64,000 nt of DNA from Photobacterium profundum SS9. GTDB taxonomy: Bacteria > Pseudomonadota > Gammaproteobacteria > Enterobacterales > Vibrionaceae. Both the position numbers and the translations under genes were made by a program. Location of the stretch: positions 526,187 through 590,186 of the forward strand of contig NC_006370.1 in assembly GCF_000196255.1 (NCBI RefSeq), in the 5' to 3' direction. Below the pieces are notes generated by a model that did no database searches, was not told the origin of the DNA, and was given only the letters and a program-made list of their open reading frames with translations. Positions 1 to 11,744 of this stretch are shown piece after piece. Within the stretch, counting starts at the first letter, position 1; each line of letters begins with the position of its first letter.

Positions 1-73
1 TTAATCATTAAACTATGTTGAATCGAGAAACTGAGTGGCAAGGACGCCGAGTGTTATTAATTTAGGTGATGTT

Positions 74-811
74 ATGCATGTGATTTTCAATGCGGATGAT
101 TTTGGTTTAACCCCCGGTGTTAACTTAGGGACTATTGCGGCCAGCCAGTCAGGCGTTGTACGTTCAACCACACTCATGGTAGACATGGCGGCAGAGAAAC
201 AGGCTGTTGAGTTGGTATCCTCAGCCACTTCTCTTAATGTTGGTTTGCATTTGCGGTTTACTACCGGTGCGGCGCTTACTGCCAGCAATACCCTCACAAG
301 AGAAAATGGTCAATTTTTGGGGCAGGATGACTTTTGGCAAAATAATACTTTTGCTGCTCAGCAGATTGCTGATGAAGTTACGGCGCAAGTTGAGCATTTT
401 TTGGCATTAGGATTGAGCCTAAGCCATATTGATAGTCACCATCATGCGCATACTCACCCTCAGATACTACCGATTGTCACAGAGCTGGCTCGATATTATA
501 AAGTGCCTTTAAGGGGGGGTAGTTTTGATGGCGATCCTTCTCGCGATTATCGATATATATTTAGTAATGAGTTTTATGGTGATGAAGTGAGCCTCGATAA
601 CATTTTGGGGATTATTGATAAATATCATCATCAGTGTGATGTGTTAGAAATAATGTGTCATCCGGCATTTATTGACCAGCCATTATTAGAGGCTAGTGCT
701 TACAGTTTGTTAAGAGCCAAAGAGTTGGCGATTTTGACTGACGCAGGCTTGTCTCAACGCCTAGAAGCGAAGGATATCGAAGTCTGCGATTTTTCTATTT
801 TCTCTAAATAA
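74..811 (+). CDS. chbG: ChbG/YdjC-family chitin disaccharide deacetylase
   Basis: Predicted cytoplasmic metal-dependent deacetylase of 245 residues, the usual length for ChbG. In E. coli the family removes one acetyl group from chitobiose- or chitotriose-6-phosphate, which makes the sugar usable and creates the inducer. The metal-binding NADDFG motif lies at residues 6-11 and the histidine cluster HIDSHHHAH at 118-126; both are hallmarks of the family. A GTG start further upstream (35) is possible, but the ATG at 74 follows AGGTG at a good distance and gives the normal N-terminus. No signal peptide is visible. The sequence upstream lies outside the window, so operon partners are unknown. A broken LacI-type regulator gene follows on the same strand. 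Substrate preference is inferred from family. Confidence 0.85.
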   Translation: MHVIFNADDFGLTPGVNLGTIAASQSGVVRSTTLMVDMAAEKQAVELVSSATSLNVGLHLRFTTGAALTASNTLTRENGQFLGQDDFWQNNTFAAQQIADEVTAQVEHFLALGLSLSHIDSHHHAHTHPQILPIVTELARYYKVPLRGGSFDGDPSRDYRYIFSNEFYGDEVSLDNILGIIDKYHHQCDVLEIMCHPAFIDQPLLEASAYSLLRAKELAILTDAGLSQRLEAKDIEVCDFSIFSK

Positions 812-879
812 GCTGTACAGGTTTGATCTGCGGTAATCGCTCTGATCAATGGATTAAATCGTCATTTGGATGATAAACC

Positions 880-945
880 AATAACGACTGCCAGTAACGC
901 GAATTCCCCCTGTACCACAATGCGAATTACTGGCAGTTCGTTATT
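880..945. repeat. Long imperfect inverted repeat downstream of chbG
   Basis: The left arm (880-897, AATAACGACTGCCAGTAA) and right arm (927-945, TTACTGGCAGTTCGTTATT) pair over about 18 bp with one bulge, around a spacer of about 29 bp. No T-run follows on either strand, so this is not an ordinary intrinsic terminator. It could be an mRNA 3' stem-loop of chbG, an operator pair, or a remnant of a small repeat element. The 275-bp gap 812-1086 holds this repeat and the palindrome at 961-986 and no gene that I can see. Confidence 0.5.
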
Positions 946-960
946 ATCATGGATTTTGAT

Positions 961-986
961 GAAAATACCGTTAGTACTGTATTTTC
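961..986. promoter_or_regulatory. Candidate operator palindrome upstream of the lacI-type gene
   Basis: GAAAATAC and GTATTTTC form a perfect 8-bp inverted repeat separated by 10 bp, about 100 bp before the regulator gene at 1087. LacI-family proteins bind palindromes and often regulate themselves, so an autoregulatory site is plausible. The spacing is wider than a typical LacI/PurR operator, which makes this tentative. Confidence 0.3.
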
Positions 987-1086
987 GCATGTGCAGGTTT
1001 ACACTATAGCGAAAGGTTGATGATGTGGCTTTTTAATTGAGATAAGAGGCAGTTCAATTAATTATTAGAGGTAGAACATAGAAGCT

Positions 1087-2084
1087 ATGGCAAGGATTAA
1101 AGATGTAGCTCTTTTAGCTGGAGTTAACCGTTCAACCGTCTCTCGCATTATCAATGGCGAAGGTAAATTTAGGGCGGATACTAAACGCAAAGTTGAACAA
1201 GCGATGGCGGATTTGAATTATCGCCCCAGTGCGATCGCTCGCTCTCTCGCGACAGCTTCATCAAATATGACTGGCTTGTTGGTGACTGATTATACTGGTG
1301 GGTTCTTCGGCGAAATGATGAATCAAGTTCAGACTGAACTTGATTTGCACAAGAAGTTTTTGATTACTGCTCAGGGGCATCATAGTGCCGAGGGGGAGCG
1401 TGACGCTATTTGCCGCTTCCATGCTCTTCGTTGTGACGGCTATGTACTCAATAGTCGCTATCTTAGTGATGATGAATTGCGATTATTGGCTAAAGAGCCA
1501 ACACCGTTTGTTTTGCTTGACCGTAGCGTTGAAGGTTTGGAATCTAGATGTATAACGTTTGATCATTCTTTAGCGGGGCAGATGGCTGTCGACCATCTGA
1601 TTAATCAAGGTCACAGAAAAATTGCGTGTATAACTGGTCTACTCAATCGAACGAACAGTAGACAGCGTTATCAAGGTTACCTTAATGCTTTATCTACCGC
1701 GGATATCACCGTCGATCTGACTCTGTGTGCCGAGGGTAATTATGGGCGAGAAAGTGGTTATCTAGCAGCAAAAAAATTGTATCATTCTCATCCTGATTTG
1801 ACTGCGTTATTTTTCATGTAGCGAGAAGATGATGGGAAGGGGCGTTGCAGTTTTTCCATGAAAATAATGTGAGCGTTCCACAGCAAGTATCTTTGGTTAG
1901 TTTTGACAGTATTGATCGCTGCGCCAGTTTTTATCCCACGGTTTCGGCAGTACATTTTCCTATTAGTAAAATGGCTCGAGTTGCTGTTGAAGTGCTGATA
2001 AACCTGATTGAAAATAAAGATATCAGTATAGACTGTCATTTTGAGCCACAACTTGTAATTCGCCATGGTGATCGTGTGATTTAG
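1087..2084 (+). pseudogene. LacI/GalR-family transcriptional regulator, broken by frameshifts
   Basis: The first part (1087-1821, 244 residues) is a normal LacI-type N-terminus: a helix-turn-helix at residues 2-22 (IKDVALLAGVNRSTVSRII), the hinge region with YRPSAIARSL, and most of the sugar-binding domain. It stops at a TAG at 1819. The C-terminal 80 residues (VPQQVSLVSFDSIDRCASF and on) continue in a different frame to 2084. Between them, bases 1816-1834 read CSEKMM in a third frame, as expected at this point of a LacI protein. At least two single-base changes, near 1815 and 1835-1841, are therefore needed to restore the full protein of about 330 residues. Either the gene is dead or the assembly has errors here. 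Its target was probably the neighbouring amino-sugar gene(s), which is inference from position. Confidence 0.85.
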
Positions 2085-2103
2085 GGGCACCAGATAAAAC
2101 GAT

Positions 2104-2136
2104 AAAGCCTCAGCTAACGCTGGGGCTTTGTTGTAT
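2104..2136 (+). terminator. Intrinsic terminator after the lacI-type pseudogene
   Basis: AAAGCCTCAGC and GCTGGGGCTTT (2104-2114 and 2119-2129) form a stem with a TAAC loop, followed by TTTGTTGT-type sequence. It sits 20 bp after the stop of the broken regulator gene. Confidence 0.75.
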
Positions 2137-2240
2137 CTGGCATTTATATTCCTTCTTTACCTTGCTTTACGTTTAATTCATTCCCCGTTCATTTTCCCTT
2201 CTTTAGTATCAGTGGTATCCCTTGTTATGGAGTGCCAACG

Positions 2241-2903
2241 ATGAAAAGCCTATTTGATCAACTTATTAATCAAGCCAGCAGTTATATGGAGAAAAGTTCT
2301 TCCTCCTCCTCTTCGTCTTCTTCTAGTAAAGCTGACCTTGTAAAAGGAGTGGCGACAGGGGGGCTTGTCGGTGCATTAGTCGGAAATAAGAAAAGTCGCA
2401 AGCTGGTGGGTAAATATGGCAAGAACGTTGCTGTGATTGGTGGCACTGCTGCCATTGGTACCGTGGCGTATCAGGCATATAAAAAGTGGTTTCAAGATCA
2501 GACTGAAACAACGACAGCGTCGGTGGATCCGATATTGACTGAATTAGCACCATTAAAGACGGATCAAGAAATATTGATGAAAGCCATGATCTTTGCTGCC
2601 AAAGCTGATGGTCATATTGATATTGATGAAAAGGCAGCGATTACTCAGTGGCTACAACAAAATGGGATAACACACGATGTAGAAGCATTGATTGCACGTT
2701 GGTTGGATGAACCATTAAACCCTCATGTGATTGCAAATGCAGTTGATGGGCTTGAGCAAGCGTCGGAAGTTTACCTTATCTCATTGCTGGTTATTGATGT
2801 AGACCATTTCCTAGAGCGGGCTTATTTGGATGCGTTGGCGGAGGCATTGGCATTACCGCCTGTATTAATAGAACGTATCGAAGAGCAAGTTACACTTTCC
2901 TAG
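2241..2903 (+). CDS. DUF533 / YebE-like inner membrane protein with TerB-like domain
   Basis: A 220-residue protein of the DUF533 family (E. coli YebE type); the molecular function of the family is unknown. It has a short N-terminal segment, a run of 11 serines (about residues 20-30), a glycine-rich hydrophobic stretch with GGLVGALVG, a second hydrophobic helix (AVIGGTAAIGTVAYQAY), and a C-terminal TerB-like helical domain from about residue 100 containing KADGHIDIDEKAAI. The ATG at 2241 is chosen because GGAG at 2229-2232 is well spaced; a GTG at 2232 lies within that ribosome-binding site. The gene stands alone between the regulator pseudogene and the rRNA promoter. The family assignment is firm; the role is not known. 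Confidence 0.8.
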   Translation: MKSLFDQLINQASSYMEKSSSSSSSSSSSKADLVKGVATGGLVGALVGNKKSRKLVGKYGKNVAVIGGTAAIGTVAYQAYKKWFQDQTETTTASVDPILTELAPLKTDQEILMKAMIFAAKADGHIDIDEKAAITQWLQQNGITHDVEALIARWLDEPLNPHVIANAVDGLEQASEVYLISLLVIDVDHFLERAYLDALAEALALPPVLIERIEEQVTLS

Positions 2904-2969
2904 TGATTGAAAGTGCAATTTTAGACCTGATTTGAATCTATTGTTCATGTTTCATCCGGTTGGTGGTGT

Positions 2970-3023
2970 TTTTAATAATTATATCAAAAAAAACCTTGCC
3001 AATGTGATCGAAGTCTCTATAAT
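2970..3023 (+). promoter_or_regulatory. rRNA operon promoter P1 with UP-like element
   Basis: TTGCCA (2996-3001) and TATAAT (3018-3023) are separated by 16 bp, and the discriminator GCGACCTC is GC-rich, as in rRNA promoters under stringent control. An A/T-rich block (about 2970-2994) directly upstream resembles an UP element. Transcription should start near 3030. Confidence 0.8.
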
Positions 3024-3073
3024 GCGACCTCACTGACACGGAGCACGGCGCTTAGCCAGCAACCTAGTCAGTA

Positions 3074-3085
3074 TGTTCTTTAACA
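3074..3085 (+). promoter_or_regulatory. boxA antitermination site in the rrn leader
   Basis: TGTTCTTTAACA matches the conserved boxA core bound by NusB/S10 in rRNA leaders. A second copy precedes the 23S gene. Confidence 0.75.
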
Positions 3086-3285
3086 ATTTGACCATGCAAT
3101 CTGTGTGGGCACTCGTGAAATGTTAAGTCGAAAGATTTATCAATGAACTGAGTGACCTTAATCATCGCAAGATGACACAGTCAATTTATGCTTCATTTCT
3201 TCGTAAGAAGAATGAAACAAGAATATCAGTAAAAATCATTGAGCCGATTCGACACTTTTTATTAAGTAGAGAATCAACAGAACTT

Positions 3286-4858
<1,573 letters not shown>

Positions 4859-4950
4859 CCAAAAGATTTATTGTTTGATGCAGTGTCCACACAGATTGCT
4901 TGGTCGAAATGTAAAAGAACACGATGTTCCCAATAACATCGAAAAACTAA

Positions 4951-5026
4951 GTCCCGTTCGTCTAGAGGCCTAGGACACCGCCCTTTCACGGCGGTAACAG
5001 GGGTTCGACTCCCCTACGGGACGCCA
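4951..5026 (+). tRNA. tRNA-Glu (TTC)
   Basis: The 76-nt cloverleaf has acceptor arms GTCCCGT and ACGGGAC, a CTTTCAC anticodon loop, a GGTTCGACTCC T-arm and an encoded CCA. It is the first spacer tRNA between 16S and 23S. Confidence 0.97.
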
Positions 5027-5059
5027 CTTTCTTTTTAGCTAACAAAAGAAAGTAACAAA

Positions 5060-5135
5060 GGGTCGTTAGCTCAGTTGGTAGAGCAGTTGACTTTTAATCA
5101 ATTGGTCGCAGGTTCGAATCCTGCACGACCCACCA
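5060..5135 (+). tRNA. tRNA-Lys (TTT)
   Basis: The 76-nt cloverleaf has acceptor arms GGGTCGT and ACGACCC, an anticodon loop CTTTTAA and an encoded CCA. It is the second spacer tRNA. Confidence 0.97.
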
Positions 5136-5201
5136 TTCTTTTCCACGAAGGAAAGCAATTTACTTCTGTTTTTTAAAGCGGAAATAAAAAGCAATTATCG
5201 T

Positions 5202-5277
5202 GGGCGATTAGCTCAGTTGGGAGAGCACCTCCCTTACAAGGAGGGGGTCACTGGTTCGAGCCCAGTATCGCCCACCA
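5202..5277 (+). tRNA. tRNA-Val (TAC)
   Basis: The 76-nt cloverleaf has acceptor arms GGGCGAT and ATCGCCC, an anticodon loop CTTACAA and an encoded CCA. It is the third spacer tRNA. The Glu-Lys-Val order is a known Vibrionaceae spacer type. Confidence 0.97.
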
Positions 5278-5395
5278 CTTTCTAAACACTTTTACGACAT
5301 CTTGATTCAATAGCTTACGTTATTGCGTCAAATTGCTGTCACTGAAAGTCATTAGAAAGTGGATTATTTATCTCTTAGGAGATAGAAAAAACACA

Positions 5396-5407
5396 TGTTC
5401 TTTAACA
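5396..5407 (+). promoter_or_regulatory. boxA antitermination site before 23S
   Basis: TGTTCTTTAACA is identical to the leader copy at 3074-3085 and lies about 215 bp before the mature 23S end. Confidence 0.7.
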
Positions 5408-5601
5408 ATCTGGAAAGCTGACTAGTAAATTGAATCTTAGGATTCAATTACAAATGTATCTTGCTTCTTTTAATAAGAACGAGATACGAGTTCTCAAAAC
5501 AAACACACATTCAAGTGTCTTGTGTAAGAGTCCGGCGAAAACAAATCCTCTCTCGATCTTGAAAAAGAATTGGAGAGAGAAACCTTGGTTGTTGCCATAC
5601 G

Positions 5602-8540
<2,939 letters not shown>

Positions 8541-8714
8541 TTGTGCTGAAATCGTTCCAGACGATGTTCAGTATTTCCTATATCCTTGTAGGTCACGGAC
8601 TCCACGAACACTTGAATGGTGTTTGAGAACAGATTGATTGTTTGTTATTGACAGATAGACTAGTTAGATTTTCCAAGATTGCTATTTTCAGCCAAGGCTG
8701 GAAATAAAAGAATT

Positions 8715-8834
8715 TGTCTGGCGACCATAGCGCTGTGGCTCCACCTGATCCCATGCCGAACTCAGAAGTGAAACGCAGTTGCGCCGATGGTAGTGTGGGG
8801 TCTCCCCATGTGAGAGTAGGGCATCGCCAGGCGC
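8715..8834 (+). rRNA. 5S ribosomal RNA
   Basis: The 120-nt gene has terminal stem TGTCTGGCG / CGCCAGGCG and the conserved CCGAACTCAGAAGTGAAACG segment near 8756. It lies about 190 bp after 23S. Confidence 0.96.
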
Positions 8835-8864
8835 CCAATTGCTGAAAAGCTGAATAGACACTGC

Positions 8865-8941
8865 GGAGTGGTAGTTCAGTTGGTTAGAATACCGGCCTGT
8901 CACGCCGGGGGTCGCGGGTTCGAGTCCCGTCCACTCCGCCA
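8865..8941 (+). tRNA. tRNA-Asp (GTC)
   Basis: The 77-nt cloverleaf has acceptor arms GGAGTGG and CCACTCC, anticodon loop CTGTCAC and an encoded CCA. It is the distal tRNA of the rRNA operon. A damaged second copy starts about 157 bp further on. Confidence 0.97.
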
Positions 8942-8951
8942 TTATTGAAGA

Positions 8952-8981
8952 AGCCCTAACCGAGAGGTTAGGGCTTTTTTT
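8952..8981 (+). terminator. rRNA operon terminator
   Basis: AGCCCTAACC-GAGA-GGTTAGGGCT, a perfect 10-bp stem, is followed by a run of seven T. It is a textbook intrinsic terminator 10 bp after tRNA-Asp. Confidence 0.95.
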
Positions 8982-9021
8982 CGCTTGTATAAAATGGAAA
9001 TTAGCACTGAATAGACACAGC

Positions 9022-9137
9022 GGAGTGGTAGTTCAGTTGGTTAGGCTTTTTATTGTAGAGCTTAGCGGCCTGTCACGCCGGGGGCGCGCGCTGCGCGCTG
9101 GCTTCGAGGTAAAGAGAAAGTCCCGTTAACGTAGCCA
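9022..9137 (+). pseudogene. Wrecked second copy of tRNA-Asp
   Basis: Bases 9022-9044 repeat the first 23 nt of tRNA-Asp. A foreign stretch of about 22 nt follows in the D-loop, then GGCCTGTCACGCCGGGGG (anticodon arm, intact), then a GC-rich unrelated stretch, then fragments TTCGAG, GTCCCGT and GCCATTATTGA of the T-arm and 3' flank. The upstream flank (CTGAATAGACAC) and a remnant of the terminator (GATTAGGGCTTTTTT near 9174-9189) are also duplicated. The unit was therefore copied with its flanks and then broken by several insertions or replacements. It can no longer fold as a tRNA. Confidence 0.85.
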
Positions 9138-9225
9138 TTATTGAGAACCCCCCTCTTTAAGGTAGAGCAGGAAAGATTAGGGCTTTTTTACGTCTGTAGA
9201 AAAATAAAGCTGACTTTATTCTTAA

Positions 9226-9612
9226 CTAGATGGCTTTATATAGCCCCGTGCGTAGAAATTCTTGTTGTTGATTATCTTTTGTCTCTCGCTGTAAAGACCG
9301 ATATGTTGAAGCTAAATATGTCATTAATACAGAGAACGAGACATAGGCAATGAGAAAGGTAATGGGGGAGTGGATTATATTACTTGAAAAGACTCCGATA
9401 ATGCCCACCACTGTAATGATTAGCTTACTGACAACGGCGAATACGAGAAAGCTCATAGTGTACTGTGGCTTCAGAATCGCTTGATAAGCAATGAAGTAAC
9501 CTATAGTCACCGCTATCATTGCTAAACTAAACCCGATGACAAATGAATGTACGTGCTCTGTGAATAAAACAGCCATTATTATGGCGATGAGGGTAAAAGT
9601 AACCTTTTTCAT
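9226..9612 (-). CDS. Small hypothetical inner membrane protein, four hydrophobic segments
   Basis: A 128-residue protein that I do not recognise. Hydrophobic segments lie at about residues 3-20, 25-45, 53-75 and 80-100, followed by a charged, glutamine-rich cytoplasmic tail (RSLQRETKDNQQQEF). The ATG at 9612 has a strong AAGGAG eight bases upstream, which supports a real gene. It points toward the rRNA operon and lies alone between the damaged tRNA-Asp and the insertion-sequence nest. A small integral membrane protein is the safest call; no function is offered. Confidence 0.65.
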   Translation of the reverse strand: MKKVTFTLIAIIMAVLFTEHVHSFVIGFSLAMIAVTIGYFIAYQAILKPQYTMSFLVFAVVSKLIITVVGIIGVFSSNIIHSPITFLIAYVSFSVLMTYLASTYRSLQRETKDNQQQEFLRTGLYKAI

Positions 9613-10260
9613 ATCAACTCCTTGTCATGATCAATGACTGCATGATTTACGGTTAAGCTCTTTAACTGCATTATGCGCACTGTTTCTATCTCATATTGTG
9701 ATCAATAGATGTTATTTAATAATGGCATATCTATTGGCATGTCGTTGCTAATATGCTGAAGGTAGAAGTTATGCGGGATTATTTAATAATTACTAGATAA
9801 GTGGTTGGTATGGTTTTTTGTTTTTATTGAACTATCGGCGATTTTCAAGCTACTTGTCGCCTGTTAGTTAAATATTATGCCGCCTCGACCTCTTTGCTAT
9901 TAGCTTTCCCTTTTTCAGGGTACTCAGGACGGTATTTTAACGTTCTAAACAGTGACTCTGAATACGGATTATCATTACTTACAGACGGCCTGCTCAGCGA
10001 TGGCATAATACCTAACTCTTGCAGTGTAGCTAACATTGTAGCTCCCTTCATCGGACTACCGTTATCCGAATGTAGTACCACCTGGCCTCGTTTAATGTCC
10101 TCACGTTTACAAATGTCAGTCATCAAATCTGCTGCTAAGGCACTCGACTCATTATCATGTACCTGCCAGCCAACAACTTTTCTACTGAAAACGTCCATAA
10201 CCATATAAAGGTAGAAAAATAATCCCTTCACTGTTGTCGGCAAATAGGTAATACCATATA

Positions 10261-10516
10261 TGGACCCTCTCGCATTGCAAGGCATAATGATGAAGATTAA
10301 TGAAACTCGTTTGCTGCCATATATTCGGCTTAGTTGAGAATGTGAATTCTCTAGCCCTGATGGATTTCGCACCTTATCTTCATATCATTCTAACGGCCTT
10401 ACAGCCTTTGGTATTACCTGAGTTTTATAAGGTGGTTATGAGCCTTTAATCATCAATATCATGTCTTGTGCAATTCAGTGAGTGGATGTATTTAGCCTTA
10501 ACTTACATTATGTGGG
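10261..10516 (-). ncRNA. Candidate bridge/seek RNA of the IS110-family element
   Basis: This is the non-coding 3' end of the element, read in the transposase direction. CACCTTAT (10434-10427 on the minus strand) pairs with ATAAGGTG (10377-10370), enclosing a 49-nt loop. One side of the loop contains AGGTAATACCA, identical over 11 nt to the left flank of the insertion (10246-10256). The other side contains TAGAATGAT, complementary to the right flank at 11611-11619 with one G-T wobble. Further along the transcript, after a hairpin GAGAAT-TCAC-ATTCTC, ATATATGG equals the left junction at 10256-10263, a possible donor guide. Bridge RNAs (IS621) and seekRNAs (IS1111 group) have this two-loop design. 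The pairing is seen in the sequence; expression and function are inferred. Confidence 0.6.
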
Positions 10517-11533
10517 TTAAGGTTTTAGCTGATAATTTTGTCCATTATGTACCATCGCCCAAGCGAATCTTGCCATTTTATTCGCCAAAGCAACACAGGC
10601 TTTGTTAAAACCTATTCGCTCTGCCAGGCTCGCTGCCCAACGGCTAACTTGATCATTTTTATTACTCGCATTTCTCAATGCACTTCTAGCGCCATTGATC
10701 AATTGAGTTCGAATGTAAGTATTACCTCGCTTACTTATCCCTAATAAACGCGCCTTATCTCCGGTAGAATGTTGCTTAGGAACTAAACCACACCAAGCGG
10801 AAAAGTGGCGACCATTTCGGAAGTGCTCACCTTTACCTAGCGCAACCAAAAGTATTGTAGAGATAATCGGTCCAACACCTGACATTGTCATTAACCGCTG
10901 TGATATAGGGTGTGAAAGTGCAACTCGCTGTATTTCATTATCGGCTTGCTTTACCTTCTCATCTAAAACAAGGAGCTCTTCATGTAATAAAAAGAACTGG
11001 CGGCAGGCTAACTCAGTAAGCTCATTATTACTCTCTTCCAGAATAAACGGTAATTCTTTGCGAAGATGGGCTAACCCTTGGCGAAGAACAATGCCATATT
11101 CTGATAATAATCCTCGAGTCTGATTACCTAAAGCTGTTCTCTGCCTTACAAGCCGTTCCCTTACTCTATGCAGTAATTGAATATCTTGCTGTTCAATACT
11201 TTTGTACGGAACTGTCCTTATATCATCCCGTTGGGCAACATCCGCAATAGCATTCGCGTCGTTAAAATCATTTTTATTGCCTTTACGATGACTTGCAACA
11301 TACTGGGGAGCAATCATGACAGCCTTATGACCATAGGCTGAGATTACTCGACACCAATAATGGCTGGCTCCGCAAGCTTCTAAAGCAACTGTACAGGGTG
11401 GTTTATTCGCAAAATAAGTAAATAACTTAGCTCGTGTTAGTTTGGCTTTGCTCAGTACACGCCCTCTACTGTTTTTTTCAACGGCATGAAAGACAGACTT
11501 TGCAGTATCTAAACCAATCGTTAAACTATTCAT
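10517..11533 (-). CDS. IS110/IS1111-family transposase (DEDD recombinase)
   Basis: An intact 338-residue recombinase. The N-terminal RuvC-like DEDD domain shows the first Asp in GLDTAKSVF (residue 9), a Glu in VALEACGAS and the KNDFNDANAIAD motif (about 87-98). A coiled-coil-like middle follows, then the C-terminal Transposase_20 domain with MSGVGPIISTILL, FSAWCGLVP and ISKRGNTYIR, including the conserved serine region. The enzyme joins a circular element to a target without DDE chemistry, directed by an element-encoded RNA in characterised relatives. The stop codon lies within a hairpin (CCTTAAC...GTTAAGG, 10496-10522) at the start of the non-coding end. The gene looks functional, in contrast to its broken host element. 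Confidence 0.92.
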   Translation of the reverse strand: MNSLTIGLDTAKSVFHAVEKNSRGRVLSKAKLTRAKLFTYFANKPPCTVALEACGASHYWCRVISAYGHKAVMIAPQYVASHRKGNKNDFNDANAIADVAQRDDIRTVPYKSIEQQDIQLLHRVRERLVRQRTALGNQTRGLLSEYGIVLRQGLAHLRKELPFILEESNNELTELACRQFFLLHEELLVLDEKVKQADNEIQRVALSHPISQRLMTMSGVGPIISTILLVALGKGEHFRNGRHFSAWCGLVPKQHSTGDKARLLGISKRGNTYIRTQLINGARSALRNASNKNDQVSRWAASLAERIGFNKACVALANKMARFAWAMVHNGQNYQLKP

Positions 11534-11610
11534 GTGACCCTCTCTTCGCTATTGAACATCAACTTCAATATGGCTCATTTGAAGCCGATTGGGGGGAGAG
11601 GGTCCATACC

Positions 11611-11729
11611 ATTATTCTAGCTAATTAATCATGGGTAAACCCCCGGCTATGCCGGGGAGACTCGCATAGGTTTTACCTTTACCGCGGTAAAGGTATTTTC
11701 TGAACTCGACCAAGAGTAAGAAGGAATAA
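11611..11729. mobile_element. Insertion-sequence remnant with an IS630-type end and two hairpins
   Basis: The segment begins with ATTATTCTAGCTAATTAAT, close to the end of the neighbouring IS630 element (CCATTCTAGCTAATTAA). It then carries CCCCGGC-TAT-GCCGGGG (11641-11657) and a perfect 22-bp palindrome with half-site TACCTTTACCG (11674-11695). Such hairpins resemble ends of IS200/IS605-type elements, but no transposase gene is present. I read it as debris of one or two elements; the identity of the hairpin part is uncertain. Confidence 0.45.
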
Positions 11730-11744
11730 TACCATTCTAGCTAA

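Larger units (their letters stand above)
10256..11610 (-). mobile_element. IS110-family (IS1111 group) insertion sequence
   Basis: The inverted repeats TGGACCCTCTC (10261-10271) and GAGAGGGTCCA (11596-11606) lie about 5 and 4 bp inside the inferred ends; such subterminal repeats are typical of the IS1111 group. The transposase gene is on the minus strand with a short 5' non-coding end (about 75 bp) and a long 3' non-coding end (about 255 bp), again the IS1111 arrangement. The element sits at the junction of the IS3 orfB (AGGTAATACC) and an IS630-type end (ATTATTCTAGC). Confidence 0.8.

Noticed and set aside
10256..10372. N-terminal 39 residues of the apparent reading frame leading into the IS3 transposase fragment
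   Set aside because: They are encoded by the end of the IS110 element, not by the IS3 gene; the true fragment starts at TYLPTTV.
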